From assembly GCA_030248295.1 (NCBI GenBank), contig JASANH010000908.1, positions 744,001 through 808,000 on the forward strand: a stretch of 64,000 bases of DNA, read 5' to 3'. The translations under genes and the position numbers were made by a program. This document shows positions 33,138-44,314 of the stretch, one piece after another; the stretch's first letter is position 1, and each line of letters starts with the position of its first letter. This DNA comes from Mesodorylaimus sp. YZB2_4. Taxonomy: Eukaryota; Nematoda; Enoplea; Dorylaimida; Dorylaimidae. A model generated the notes under the pieces. It saw nothing but the letters and a program-made list of their open reading frames with translations, had not been told where the DNA came from and searched no databases.

Positions 33138-35335
33138 ACTTGTGCCTCAGGTTTCAGCTAAAAACGATTGACGACGCCCTAAGTTGAAAGCGAATATGAG
33201 CTACTGGTTTCAGCAGTGCTCAATTTATCGACTCTTTCCTCTCACTAGCGCCCATTGTGTTTAATGGCGGCATGTTAGGCAGGGTTGCATTGTATCGGCT
33301 CCAACTCACAACCTAACCGGCCCCATTTAACAACAGAAATAATATGAAGGATTGTCCTGATCGGTATTATCTGCCAAGCTTTCCCTTCACCTCCCTCCGA
33401 TAAAGGACAATCAGATTAGACGAGTCAGAACTGGAATAATTTGGATTCTCTAACTGCTGCTCGTGTACAGTCAAGTGGTGGAAATTGCCGACCTTTTCTT
33501 CATTAGGCAATCTACTGTATGGTTGCCTCCAGTTGAATAGCATACCAGTTCTCATTGTGCTCAGTGTCAACTGGCATAAAAGCAGTGCTGTTTCGTCTTT
33601 TTTTCATTTTCGTTTCCATTTCGCGCTTTTAAGCGAAAGCAAGCGAATAAGTCAGTCTTCAGTGAACATGCTGCTGCAAGGCGTAAAAATTTAGTTGGAA
33701 TACCTCGATGAGCATCCGTCTAGTGCATTGCGGCACGCCTCCGCATCGATGCCGATAGAGTATAGCTTGTTGTGCGCGTAATGGAACGATTATGTGAGTG
33801 TGAGTGTGATGCTTCAACACGAGCCTGAGAGCCCGCAGTGCATAGATACTCGTATCAAACCACCCGTTCCGGTTTCGATCGTAGGATAGTACGTACAATA
33901 CATAGAGTGATGAGAGCATGTTTTCGTAACCCCCAGGCAGTAAAGCCGATGATAGTTCGAACGCTATGGCAGTTGATTGACACTAAAAACTTGATGCTTC
34001 GAAACAGACCTGTTGCGTAAACTCAAAATGCCCCATTACTAGCATTAGTTTTCGAGGTATTCAGGCTTCTTTACCTTCAACTGTGAGTGAATAGAAAGGA
34101 TGCGCTTTTTTAATTGCTTCTCCGAATTCGTAAATGCTAGTCACCAGCTTCCTGTGCTGGCGGCTTTTCAAACGTAGTCATGGGCGGTGTCAAGGTTTGG
34201 TGCGTCCCAGCAATAGATTGGCGTACAATGCACTCCTCAGCTCATGCTAGGGAGGCCAATGGGCGTGCTGTTGGCACTAAAAACAGTGGTACTAAGCACT
34301 GCGACATTGCCTGGAGCTCAAATAGACATGGAAGGGCCTATCAATCAAATGCAGGTACAACTGACAAGGAAAAGGCCAGTACAGGGGAACAGGCGGAATC
34401 CTCCGTGCGAGCTGATTCCCACCACGGGCCCGGCAAAAACCTGACACCCCACAGGCGTGGGATTCGCTAGAAAGATTAACGTCACTTCTTTGGCGGTGTC
34501 CCCAACGTGTCATCTCAGAGGGATATTTCCAAATAAAGTGCTATATATATCCTTCTGTTATGATCTACTGCTTCCTTCCGTGGCCTACAGGTTCCCTCGA
34601 GGCTCCCTGGGAATCGTGCTTACGCTCGCGTGGTGCCATTTACGTTAGCGGCACCTGATTAAGGATAGACGGGTTGAATGGTATTTATCCAGCCAACTTG
34701 CGCTTGCCTCAATTATTTTGTACGTTTGGGAGCAATCTAGAAAAGGTCAGGTACCTCGCATCCTCTTTTATTCACCTTCTGCACTTTCGATCTTTGTGGG
34801 CTGCTCCTGAAAAAGGCACTGCTCTAAAGGTTGGAAGGAGTGGTTTGAGGTAGTTCACGTGAGTCTTGTATGCATTATGGAAAAGAGGATATGGTCGAAA
34901 TGAACAGTCAATGACGTAGATGACGAAGCGAGCACTTATGCATAGAGGTGGCTTTGATCGAAGAGGCGCGTCGCAATCAGGGAAATTGAAGAAACCTCGT
35001 TCACAATCTAGTGCCCAGTCGAAAACCTATCCAAGTGCCAGAAACGTTGGTCTTGAATTCGCTAACGAAGCCGCCGTCGAGTTCGCGTGTTGTAACTCTA
35101 TTAGTTTCTGAATCGGTGAGAAAAAGAAAAGTTTCCTCAAATTGGCCAAAAAGATTTTTTTCTGTACTTGACTCGTTCACGCAACCCAAGTTCCGCATTC
35201 TGAGGTGGCATAAAATTTTATTGACTCGACTGAAAAAGCACGTTCTGCTTACGTCCGTGCTCGTACCTTGATTGACCAGTCCTTTCGTAATCTGAAAGAA
35301 AATGCAATCGATCGAACACTGAACATTGTTTCATG
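33138..35335. other. 2.2 kb without a confident gene
   Basis: Short frames on both strands, none with a recognised domain. A plus-strand frame at 35011-35271 is basic and somewhat protein-like but overlaps equally open frames on the other strand. Nothing repeat-like stands out. The 5' regions of the Kir gene and of the small gene at 35336 must lie here. Confidence 0.4.
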
Positions 35336-35734
35336 ATGGGTTGCATTAGTAGTACGGAATTAAAACGTCGTCATTCGACAACGATCGATGATGAATGCTC
35401 ATCCAATTTCGATTTGCACCACAGCTCTATAAATCACAAACTTGGTCGCGGATGTTTTCCCAGCGAGGTCTTATTTCACGACTGCCCTCGTCATCGAACC
35501 AAGAAACGTTCTCATTGCGTCTCCGAATTGGCAATGGCCATGCACAGGGCTGAATTCACGGCCGCAGCAGTGATTGGTGTACCTCCTGGAGTATTCCTGA
35601 CCCAAACTCGTGTCAGTGAGATCGTCCAACAAGCCAAGGCTGAAGGTAGTGTGATCAAAGAGATTGATGGCCATTTATATATCGATTATAAGCATGTTGG
35701 TCGTATTCCACCAGGCGTCCGAATCAAATGCTGA
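35336..35734 (+). CDS. Small protein with N-myristoylation-like start, LYIDYK family member A
   Basis: A single-exon frame of 132 aa from the second of two adjacent ATGs, chosen because it gives the N-terminus MGCISS: Gly2 with Ser6 fits N-myristoylation and Cys3 could be palmitoylated. The middle is basic and rich in His, Ser and Cys. The C-terminus (EIVQQAKAEGSVIKEIDGHL followed by YIDYKHVGRIPPGVRIKC) closely matches the end of the gene at 37140-37691. I do not recognise the family. A lipid-anchored, membrane-associated role is inferred only from the N-terminus. Confidence 0.7.
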   Translation: MGCISSTELKRRHSTTIDDECSSNFDLHHSSINHKLGRGCFPSEVLFHDCPRHRTKKRSHCVSELAMAMHRAEFTAAAVIGVPPGVFLTQTRVSEIVQQAKAEGSVIKEIDGHLYIDYKHVGRIPPGVRIKC

Positions 35735-37139
35735 GAGTGCGTTTGCAAAATACCATTACACGGTTTTATGATTGTCGAAAATTTGAATTTGCGCGCTAAT
35801 CTTTCATGGTAGTTTGCATTGTGAGGGCAGCACACGTTGGCTCTGTGGAATATCTAACGTTATCTGCGTGTAAGCCAAAAAAAGTGGTCCAAAGGCAACT
35901 TGCGGTGTGATTTCATCTTGAAATGCCGTGTAGGTGATCTTTTGAAGGGTGTAGGCTCCATTCGCCCATTTATTTAGGTCGTACTACTGTGTGACGTGTG
36001 AATCGGGGCCTCTGAGGCATTGGGTGAATGTCACGGAAAATTCTGATTTGCTAGAGAGGTGCGGATTTGAATGTGTATGTTTATGAGACCAGTAAAATTG
36101 ATATCGTTATCGTTGTGGGCACCTGGGACATCACGCTATGGCCAACATGATCATATTGTTGGTAAATGGGTCTAGCGGTGACTGAAATCTCTGGGGGGGG
36201 GGTCTCTGCCAGGGTGAAGCCATCCCATTGTTTTCCCGACTCCCCAATCGTTTATAGCTGGGTAAAGAGACTACAAAAGGCAAAGCAATTTTAGGCGTGT
36301 CCTGTGCGTCTGTACCTACGAGTACGTCATTGGCTTCGTATTTTGCTGACGTGTGCTGACGCAATTTAGGGCTCCACCTACTGTGCCAATCGTGATATTT
36401 AAAAAAGCATGCGCGCAGAAGAAAAACGGGTCGTGTAACCTCCCAATGTCCAAGTAGGAAGCGTCTTGAAATTGATATTCGACATGGCTGAGTGTTTCAT
36501 ACAGATGTTTCATGCTGAGTGTAGCCTGGCTTCACTCACAAGGTGCAGCAGGATCGATTCAGTAAACGCCCGATTGACATAATTGGACGAGGATTGTGGC
36601 TGATTTGTGTGATCGAGAACATGAGCATGTCCGGAGGCTAGACCGATTGACTATATCCCTGATCAGGCAGTCGCCCACCCGTCGATGGATCCCACAATGC
36701 CATCCTTCTTGACACTTATTCATCGACACATGTTCATTGATTCCTATGTGGTGGCGATTCGGTTTTTACGCACTCTTTTTGCACGTTACAGACTTATGTG
36801 TTGCTGGAATCGAAGACTCTGAGCACTAGTCTCTGACGCGAAGAACCCTTTGGCCATTTGGCTAAGACACTCGCGTAGCTTCGTTCCCTATTTCGGAGGA
36901 TCTGGCTCGGGAAAATGTTAAAATATTCAAGTCCGGAAAAGTGGGAATAAGCTTGGCTTATAGCACCAAGGAGACGAGTCATAGACTGCGAACACGATCA
37001 ATATGAAACCTCGCCTATTTAGTTACTCCTCCAGGTTTCGTCCGGTCATAATTCAAGAAGTGGATCGTTGCCTCGAACTGGCCAGCGATCCTTGGCTCGG
37101 TCTATCGACTCCGACTCGTAGTGGTGTTTTCTTCGAATC
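35735..37139. other. Intergenic between the two LYIDYK-family genes
   Basis: About 1.4 kb. A short poly-G run lies at about 36193-36201. Several minus-strand frames are unremarkable. Immediately upstream of 37140 the frame is closed by a TAG at 37121-37123. Confidence 0.4.
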
Positions 37140-37691
37140 ATGAGGAAGCAAGAACGTTTCCCGTCCGATACGTCCGATCATTATTCGCTGGCGCCCGGAT
37201 CTCGAGAACGTCGAAGTAGTTTTGTTGGCGTTATCAGAGATGATTCCCCTTCTCGTCAAAGTCCCCAGCAGTTCATACGTAATCGAAGCCCGACCAATAG
37301 TCTTCACTCACCTTCCAAAAACTCACCCACCAGCTCGACTAAGAACCGAACTGCAAATTTTTTGAGCGCTCTTTCGAACAGAAACGGACGCAGTATGTCT
37401 TGTGTTTCAGTGGTTGAGAATGTGGGACGTCACGTGCCACCCACCACCAATGTCAGACCCGTCTTATCTGGCGGATCGCGTTCGTTCGCTGAAGACTACG
37501 ATGACCAACAGCGTCAAGCAGAGCCGAGGAGACAAAGTCAGCCGACCGAATCAGAGTATCTGCAACTGAGCCAGATCCAAGATGAAATCTATCAAGCCAA
37601 GATGCAAGCCAAAACGGTGAGTTCAGTCAATGGATGTCTGTATATCGACTACAAGTACATCGGACAGCTGCCACCAGGTTTCCATATCTGA
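37140..37691 (+). CDS. Small Ser/Arg-rich protein, LYIDYK family member B
   Basis: A single-exon frame of 183 aa. The N-terminal two thirds are low-complexity, rich in Ser, Arg, Pro and Asn, and probably disordered. The C-terminal ~40 residues hold a helix (QLSQIQDEIYQAKMQAKT) followed by NGCLYIDYKYIGQLPPGFHI, matching the end of the gene at 35336-35734. Both proteins stop within two residues of the motif's end. Unlike its relative it has no myristoylation start. An upstream exon cannot be excluded. Function unknown. Confidence 0.7.
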   Translation: MRKQERFPSDTSDHYSLAPGSRERRSSFVGVIRDDSPSRQSPQQFIRNRSPTNSLHSPSKNSPTSSTKNRTANFLSALSNRNGRSMSCVSVVENVGRHVPPTTNVRPVLSGGSRSFAEDYDDQQRQAEPRRQSQPTESEYLQLSQIQDEIYQAKMQAKTVSSVNGCLYIDYKYIGQLPPGFHI

Positions 37692-38319
37692 AGGCCACCC
37701 TGTAAGACCACGCATGCAGTCTACTGTATTTGTTCTCGTATATTTGTTATCGTTGCCTTCATAAGGGCATTATGTGAAGGATATTCCTTATTTGGTTTTG
37801 TGCTTACGAAGTATAAATATTGTATGAGCGAGCAATAAGTGTGACTCACTCACTTTCAGGCAGTTGTGCTGCGTTCCTCGAGTCTGAAGCTTATCCTTAT
37901 GATACAATGAACATGTGGTGTGTCATCCCAGTTTGAATTCTAGAAGCGCAGAGCCGATTAACATCAGAATACAGGCAGTAGCGCAAAAACGCCCATTTCT
38001 CTCTCGCATGGCCGTTCATGGAACGCATGCTTTCATTGTCCTCACGGTGGTTTTGTTGATTTACACGTGACAGTCGTGGTCGTGGCAAGTGTATGTACAG
38101 TCACCATTTCTCGTTAGTGGCGCATCCGCATCACAAAACGACTCTGTGTATATCATGCAATACCCGAACCCGCGCCTACGCTGAGGCCACAGGTAGGCAC
38201 GAGTGTTCAAAGGAATGTATGAAAACCATTTATATTGACATAGCTCATGACAAAGTTCTAGAATTCGATCAAACTTACGAGCGCCGCTCCTACAAGCCGA
38301 AAGGGAAGGGTACAAAAAA
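37692..38319. other. Intergenic, nothing recognised
   Basis: About 630 bp between LYIDYK member B and the PLA2 gene on the same strand. Frames here are short and overlap on both strands. Confidence 0.4.
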
Positions 38320-39186
38320 ATGAGTAAACGAGACTCGGTTTTCTATGCATTCATGGCCTTGCTTTTATTCTTCGGTCGAATCTTGGGTTATGAACGGGAA
38401 AAGAGGTCGTTATTTAATTTCTATGGAGTTGTCCGATGCGCTACTGGAAGAAATCCTGTGACTGCTTTCAATGGATATGGATGCTATTGCGGAAGAGGCG
38501 GTGGAGGGGAGACTATTGACGAGATTGATAGGTAAGGCGATGCAGACTGAATGTGCGGAATTATTTCCTCAGGAAATCTAGTAGGAACAGTAAATTTAGA
38601 AAGGACAGGTAATGAGGAGTCTGGCATTGTGGGGTTCGCGTCTAACACTGACGCGCCACTCATTGTCAGTTTCCTGTATGTACTGGATGGCTTTTCTCGA
38701 ATGACTGCAAAAGACTCTAAAGCCCGCACCGTAAACTACCTTTTCTCCTTTTTCAGATGCTGCCAAGCCCACGATGAATGTTATCGTAAACTCAGAGAGC
38801 ATGGCTCATGCAATAAGCTTACTCGTTATACGGACGGCTACGACTGGGAATGTATAGCAGGCAAAGACTTAGGCCGATATGCCGACTCCTCATATTGGGA
38901 AGTGCTTCGGAATATGACTCTACAGTCTCACTCAGGGCTCTCCTACAATACCACATTACTCGAATCGACTGATTTCTCCTTCTTTACCAATACAACCACT
39001 CCTACCTTGCCCTCTTCCTTCAATGCCACCTCGCCAATAATGGATGAAACGAGAAGGTATCCCATTTGTAAAACGAGCAGAACCGATTGCGGGGCGGGGC
39101 TATGCTTATGTGATGTACACGCTGCATTGTGCTTCGCCCATTGGAATTATCCAAAGTCCAAGCCAAAGTGTTACAGAAAGCATTAA
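38320..39186 (+). CDS. Secreted phospholipase A2
   Basis: Ca2+-dependent enzyme releasing the sn-2 fatty acid of phospholipids outside the cell. Two exons, 38320-38531 and 38757-39186, joined in phase within DRCC; 213 aa. Signal peptide (hydrophobic core FYAFMALLLFF) and possible dibasic propeptide site (EREKR). Ca2+-binding loop YGCYCGRGGGG, catalytic His in CCQAHDECY, and the second-helix catalytic Asp in CLCDVHAALCFA. Between the two catalytic helices lies a long Thr/Ser/Asn-rich insert with several Asn-X-Thr sites (NMT, NTT, NAT), absent from compact group I/II enzymes. The spacing may indicate a lineage-specific subgroup. The 225-nt intron is open in part, which produces a misleading longer frame. 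Confidence 0.93.
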
Positions 39187-40803
39187 AGCGTTCTGTGTGT
39201 TGGTGTTAAACAAAATATAGCCTCAGTTCGATTCCCAGTGCCTACTATCCATGTGTTAGATTTGAATAGGGTACCGGTCGAGCCTGGATACTTGCTGTCT
39301 ATACACAATGCGTGGATGTACAGTATGTATCGTACAGATGCGATTTACAAACCATCTCCATAAGTGCACTGTGGCAAATCAAACAGACACATCAATCCAC
39401 CATGACTCATAGTCGGCATAAGGAGGAATGTACTCGTATATGGAAGTCCCACCCTATAATCTGTCAGTCGCTGATGTCATTTGCAATGTGACTGGCCTGT
39501 GAATGGATCTAAAAGCCTGATCCGCTTGATATATTACATTTAGAACATGTGGGTTGGTGCATGTGTGACGTACTAGATAAGTTTCACTACCTTCCACTAT
39601 TACAGACATGCCTCCAGCATGTCCACTATATCATTGCGTCATTTCCTGCATTTCTTTCATTGCTGAAATTGATAAAGTTTTGTCTGCTTCGCTGTTTAAC
39701 AGCGCGATTATACTACGACTACCAATTTTTAGCTACTCGGCTTTTGCTCCAGTAATTTATTAGATTGCTTTTTGCAATAATGTACTTTCTAACTTTTAAT
39801 AACACTCTGCTCGATTTCTTGTAAAGTTACCTTTGCTACATACTGTACCTTAGACTAAATTACCCCCATCCGTAGCGCGACAAAATTGAACCTTTCTTAA
39901 TTATCATCTTTTTTGCAGAATCCATCAAGTCCATTATTTTCCTTTTTTGAGCTGGCATCAGTCAGGCTCTATGATTATATCCTTTTTGAAAAAGAAAAAA
40001 GTAAGCGTAAGCATCATGCAGCCACAGTGCTAGTGTTACATTAGATAAGTAAAAAGATAGTTTAGAAAGGCGCCAAATGAATTTTGATTTATTTAGAGTT
40101 ATAGGGTTTGATTTAGATGGGTTTTATGGGTTCTTATATGTGTATCACAGACTCATGATTTAGAAAAGTGCGGGATATCGATCTTGAGGAATTGTGATAA
40201 TTTGCCAAAACAAGCGAGGCAGTGGCAAACATCATTAGCTGGCTGATTCGTAGCCTTGACCTCCCAGACTAGACAATCTGCAATTTGGTGGCGTAGTAGC
40301 ATCGCGGACTCTCATACTCTTTGCTTTCTTCGGTCAAGGAGACTCACAGACTGATACCATACTGTATGTACGGAATAGCCATGTTTTTTATCCACCTGTT
40401 CACCCTTTCATCCATTCTCCCCTCTGCCAAGTCCAGTGCTGCCTCCTTCATAATCGTACATTCCACCCAGGCCAAAGGTGGCCTGAATTTTTACTCCTTT
40501 TTCGGTATTGTCCTGTTTCCTGGACGTACACATTGTTACATCACTGAAAATGCGATGCACATGTTGACTGGATGGATTCGCTCTTGCAAAAACCAGTTTC
40601 TGGCAGGGATACGAACTGTTTGCCGCAGTTCTTCGCTTAGGCCCAACATTCGATCGTACAACTAACCATCGATTATAAACCATGGATTTAAAGATATTGT
40701 ATCAGTTATAAAGCTGTTTGTAACCGTGGCCTTCCAAAACTTTGACTCACGTCAAGTTCAAACTGGCAGGATTCAGGTGACTTGACTAGCTCTTGTACAG
40801 GTC
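39187..40803. other. Gene-free AT-rich stretch
   Basis: About 1.6 kb, AT-rich from 39600 to 40150. The longest frame (40321-40665, plus strand) has a hydrophobic start but no domain and is mirrored by an open minus-strand frame. An acceptor-like CTTGTACAG ends at 40800, 3 nt before the DAF-36/Neverland ATG. Confidence 0.45.
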
Positions 40804-42485
40804 ATGGACGCGACACGAACAATCTCACTGGCTGTGGTTATCGCTACTTGCATTCAATGGCCACTAATCGAATACTGGAACATACCTTGGATTTGGAACC
40901 TCGCGGCATGCTTGTTAATCTTATCATCATTTTTCGTCTATTACTGGATTCAACGTCCATTGAACTTGATAAGGGTATGTGAAATTGATGCATAGAGATA
41001 AGAAAATGGGAGCATAGCTTTGCAGGAACCCACCCAGGGGAAAAATGAGGGTAGAAGGTTTCTGGTCAATTTGAGGCGTCGACTGCAGTCATCGGGAGCA
41101 AAATTACCACCAGTCTATCCAAATGGTTGGTTCTGTCTCGCGGAAAGTCGATGTTTGGAGCCAGGCCAAGTCATTGGTGCGAGTGCATTAGGTAAGCTAC
41201 TGTACGTTCCGGGCTGGTTTGACAAAACTTTTTGATGAATTCTACCCCTAAGATGCGGCTGCGGCCTTTAGTCGAACCTGGTCTTCATCAGCATATGTAC
41301 CGTTATAACTGAATGCAGCTTCTCAATAGGAAAAGACTTTGTCCTATTCCGATCACAAGGATTGAACGGAGCTGTACATGTCTTCGATGCCTACTGCCCG
41401 CATATGGGCGCCAATTTGGCTGTTGGAGGTCGAGTGATCAACGATTGTTTACAGTGCCCCTTTCACGGATGGACTTTCAAAGGTGACGATGGGAAATGCA
41501 TTTCCATACCATATGCAGCTAAGGTTCCAGACTTTGCGAAAGTGAAACGATGGCCTAGCGTAGAACGAAATGGGCACGTTTATGTATGGTATCATTGCGA
41601 TAATTTAGAACCGACTTGGCAAGTGCCTGAAATTGAGGAAATTACCAAAAGAAAATGGACGTACAGAGGAAGAACCGAGCATTTTGCCGCGTCGCATATC
41701 CAGGTTTGCTTTGCGGTGCTATGGAATGGGCCCTCTCCTAACATGATGGTCCATGATGATCCCACAGGAAGGTGCAAAATGCCTCCATCCATGCTAATCG
41801 CTCATAACCCCATATCTTTTTTTAATACTAGGACATACCAGAAAATGGAGCAGACGTTGCCCACCTCAACTTTCTCCACCGTCCATCACTGTTTCTCGGC
41901 GGTGACATCAATGCGATCGACTTAAATGCACCATCGGGGGCTTATGGTGAGCACAAGTGGACTGCTGAATGGCATCAGCTGGCAGCACCCGACCAACACA
42001 TTGGTGTCATGCGACTGACTCATCGATTGGAAGTTTTTGGTGTGCCCTTACCACTCACTAATGTTAAAGTCGAAGCCAGACAAATCGGGCCCGGCATGGT
42101 GCATTTGCTTTATGATGCTGGTCTCCTTGGAAAGGGTGCTTACATTCAGCACGTGACTCCAGAGGGACCATTTATGCAAAAGATAATACATCACATCTAC
42201 GCCGAAACAAAAACACCGACTTTTATCGCCAAGTTCTTTCTTTGGGCTGAAGCACAACAAGTAAGCTAAGGGTCACCCCTATTTGCATTTTTTGATTGAA
42301 TCTTGTTCCAGCTCGAACGAGACATAATGATCTGGAGTGAAAAACGATATGTCGTCAATGCGCTTTTGGTCAAGGAAGACGCGCTTATTACTCGCCATCG
42401 TCGCTGGTTCAACCAGTTTTATACCGACTCCAGTCCGACGATAGATGACTGCTATATGAATAGCAAGCAAGTCCTTGATTTCTGA
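40804..42485 (+). CDS. daf-36/nvd: DAF-36/Neverland Rieske cholesterol 7-desaturase
   Basis: Converts cholesterol to 7-dehydrocholesterol, the first step toward ecdysteroids or dafachronic acids, probably on the ER membrane. Five exons: 40804-40974, 41026-41191, 41330-41703, 41832-42260 and 42312-42485; 437 aa, the usual length. One or two N-terminal hydrophobic segments (residues ~5-50) precede [20 protein letters not shown]. The Rieske [2Fe-2S] site is CPHMGAN ... CLQCPFHGW (C-x-H and C-x-x-H, residues ~133-160). The non-haem iron site is [16 protein letters not shown] at ~238-253, with the family's Asp and two His. An AG acceptor lies just before GTC-ATG, suggesting a trans-spliced or short-leader mRNA. 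Confidence 0.96.
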
Positions 42486-43258
42486 TGACGATCCAATGAT
42501 GTATACAACACCTTAGTAAGATAGAATGACCTCAGGTTTCGATTGTCTGGCATCCCATGAAAAGGCATAAAATTACGATTGCTTCATCTTCGTACAATTA
42601 ACGACTAAATCATACTGTCTTGCTGTTCTTATTATTGTTCGCTCTAGTGTAAGCAGCAATCACGAATAATAGAGAATAAGATCCATTCATCACATGCTCG
42701 CGGGGTTCTTCTTCATCGCACTAATCGAAAGATGTAGCTATGGAAATATTGCGTCTCATTTCGAGCCAAGAGTTCAAGATGGTCAGCCTGGCTCAGTAAA
42801 TTATGCACAGACTCAAATTGAGGGGACGGGTGGTTGCGACCACGGAAAGGATCGAAGAACAGCTGCTGCAAAAATCTCACTGTCAGAGGGTACCGCATAT
42901 GACAATGCAGGATAGGCTTGAGTCTCAAAATGTGAGGCAGACATGCCAAGCCGGTCAGTTTTGTGCGTGTAAATTTGAAACGTTTTCTCGAATGTGTGCG
43001 TGCGATTGTAAGAATAATGTGGGTGAATTAGGCGTCATTAAGTCCAGCATGACTTCAGACACAATCTTCTCAGGAGAGAGCTACTAGTATTTATTTGATG
43101 CTGCATACTGAGAAAGTTATTGTACAGTGCGTCACGATCACGAGTCCCGAGTCAGTCCAAGTGCAAGGGAGACAGCTTCTCTGAGGCCACTAGCTCGGTG
43201 CAAAAAGCACGCTGATCTAGCCGAGTGCGAGAGCGACATCTTAACCGAAACAGTGGCC
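42486..43258. other. Intergenic between two convergent genes
   Basis: About 770 bp separating the stops of DAF-36/Neverland and the type II membrane protein. Short frames only; the two 3' UTRs must lie here. Confidence 0.5.
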
Positions 43259-44314
43259 TTAACAGGAGAGTCCTTGATTGCGCCTCTGCAAGCATATGAT
43301 CCACTGCTGCTGGGCGATCTTGAGAATGCGTCCAGGGGGTTTGGTCATGTGGATGGCGAACTGTTTGCTGTCCGTGCATTTCCTGTCCATCCACATGGCC
43401 CCGTTGACCCACGTGTAACAGCTCTGCACCTGGCCGACATGGTCGACACAGTCCAGCAGAACCTCGTTGCATCGAGGGCTCCTGTCGTCCACCGCCACAT
43501 CGGTGGCTTGCTTGCCCGGGTCTTGGCTACTTCCGAAGCGGCCCGTGCCTTGCCACGATGACCCCTGCAGCGGAGCAGCGCCACTCGCTAGGGCTCCTTC
43601 CGCGGGCGCGTCCCGTCTGCGGCGTGTAGCTTCGTCTAGAAAGTGCTAGTCTGTTTATTGATGCAGTGTAGGCCAGAGTCCGCGACATCCTACCCATCCG
43701 CATCTCGCGGGCGAGGTAGCTGTCGTAGCCGTCACAGAACGCGACACCATTTTCCCCAGCGAGATGCTCGAGCATGTCCGCCCCCAGTGGCTCGTTTAGA
43801 ATGATCAGCGGTCGCGGCTGGTCCGAGTCCTGAAAGAGCTATCACTGTGCGGCTGCTAGACGTGACTGAGCTTCGTACCTGTCCATACTGACGCAATGGC
43901 AAAAGGTAACATCGGTTGCTCCCAGTCGGCCGGGAAATGACCACTTTCTGCGAGAGTGAATGTTAGCAAGCTTAATTAGCCATCGATTCTGCTTACCTTC
44001 TCCTTGATCTCGAGGCGGTCCACCTCGTTCCATTCCGGAATCTCCTGCAAACCAAGGGCACAGACTGAACAGGAACGTTCATCACTCATAATCGGCTCAC
44101 CTTCGGGAACGTCAGCTTCCCAACATCCACTCGGCCGCACTGAGTTTTGGGAAGAAAGTAAAAGGTGACGACAAATGTCAGCACTGCAGTGACCACCATC
44201 AGTCCAACGGCGGCCAGTATGGCCTGCGCACTGCATCGGGATGCCTTCTGCGCAACAACAGGTCAAGACGGGTTCAGAAAGAGTCAGGCCAACACTCACC
44301 CGTTGTTCCTCCAT
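43259..44314 (-). CDS. Type II membrane protein with Cys-rich ectodomain (BRICHOS-like?)
   Basis: Six exons assembled from splice signals: 44300-44314, 44101-44247, 43997-44044, 43879-43947, 43694-43829 and 43259-43635. The first four junctions are phase 0, the last phase 1; 263 aa. Exon 1 codes only MEEQR. Exon 2 holds one strong membrane segment (AILAAVGLMVVTAVLTFVV) with few residues before it, hence type II topology. The ectodomain includes NRCYLLPLRQYGQ, then LNEPLGADMLEHLAGENGVA, and ends with a Cys cluster (CNEVLLDC ... CYTW ... DRKC ... ICLQ ... SC). The RCYLLPL segment after a membrane anchor is reminiscent of BRICHOS proteins of the ITM2 group, but this is weak. Exon 6 includes a low-complexity Ala/Gly stretch. 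Function unknown. Confidence 0.72.

Noticed and set aside
43127-43561. 144-codon plus-strand frame
   Set aside because: Antisense shadow of the last exon of the type II membrane protein.
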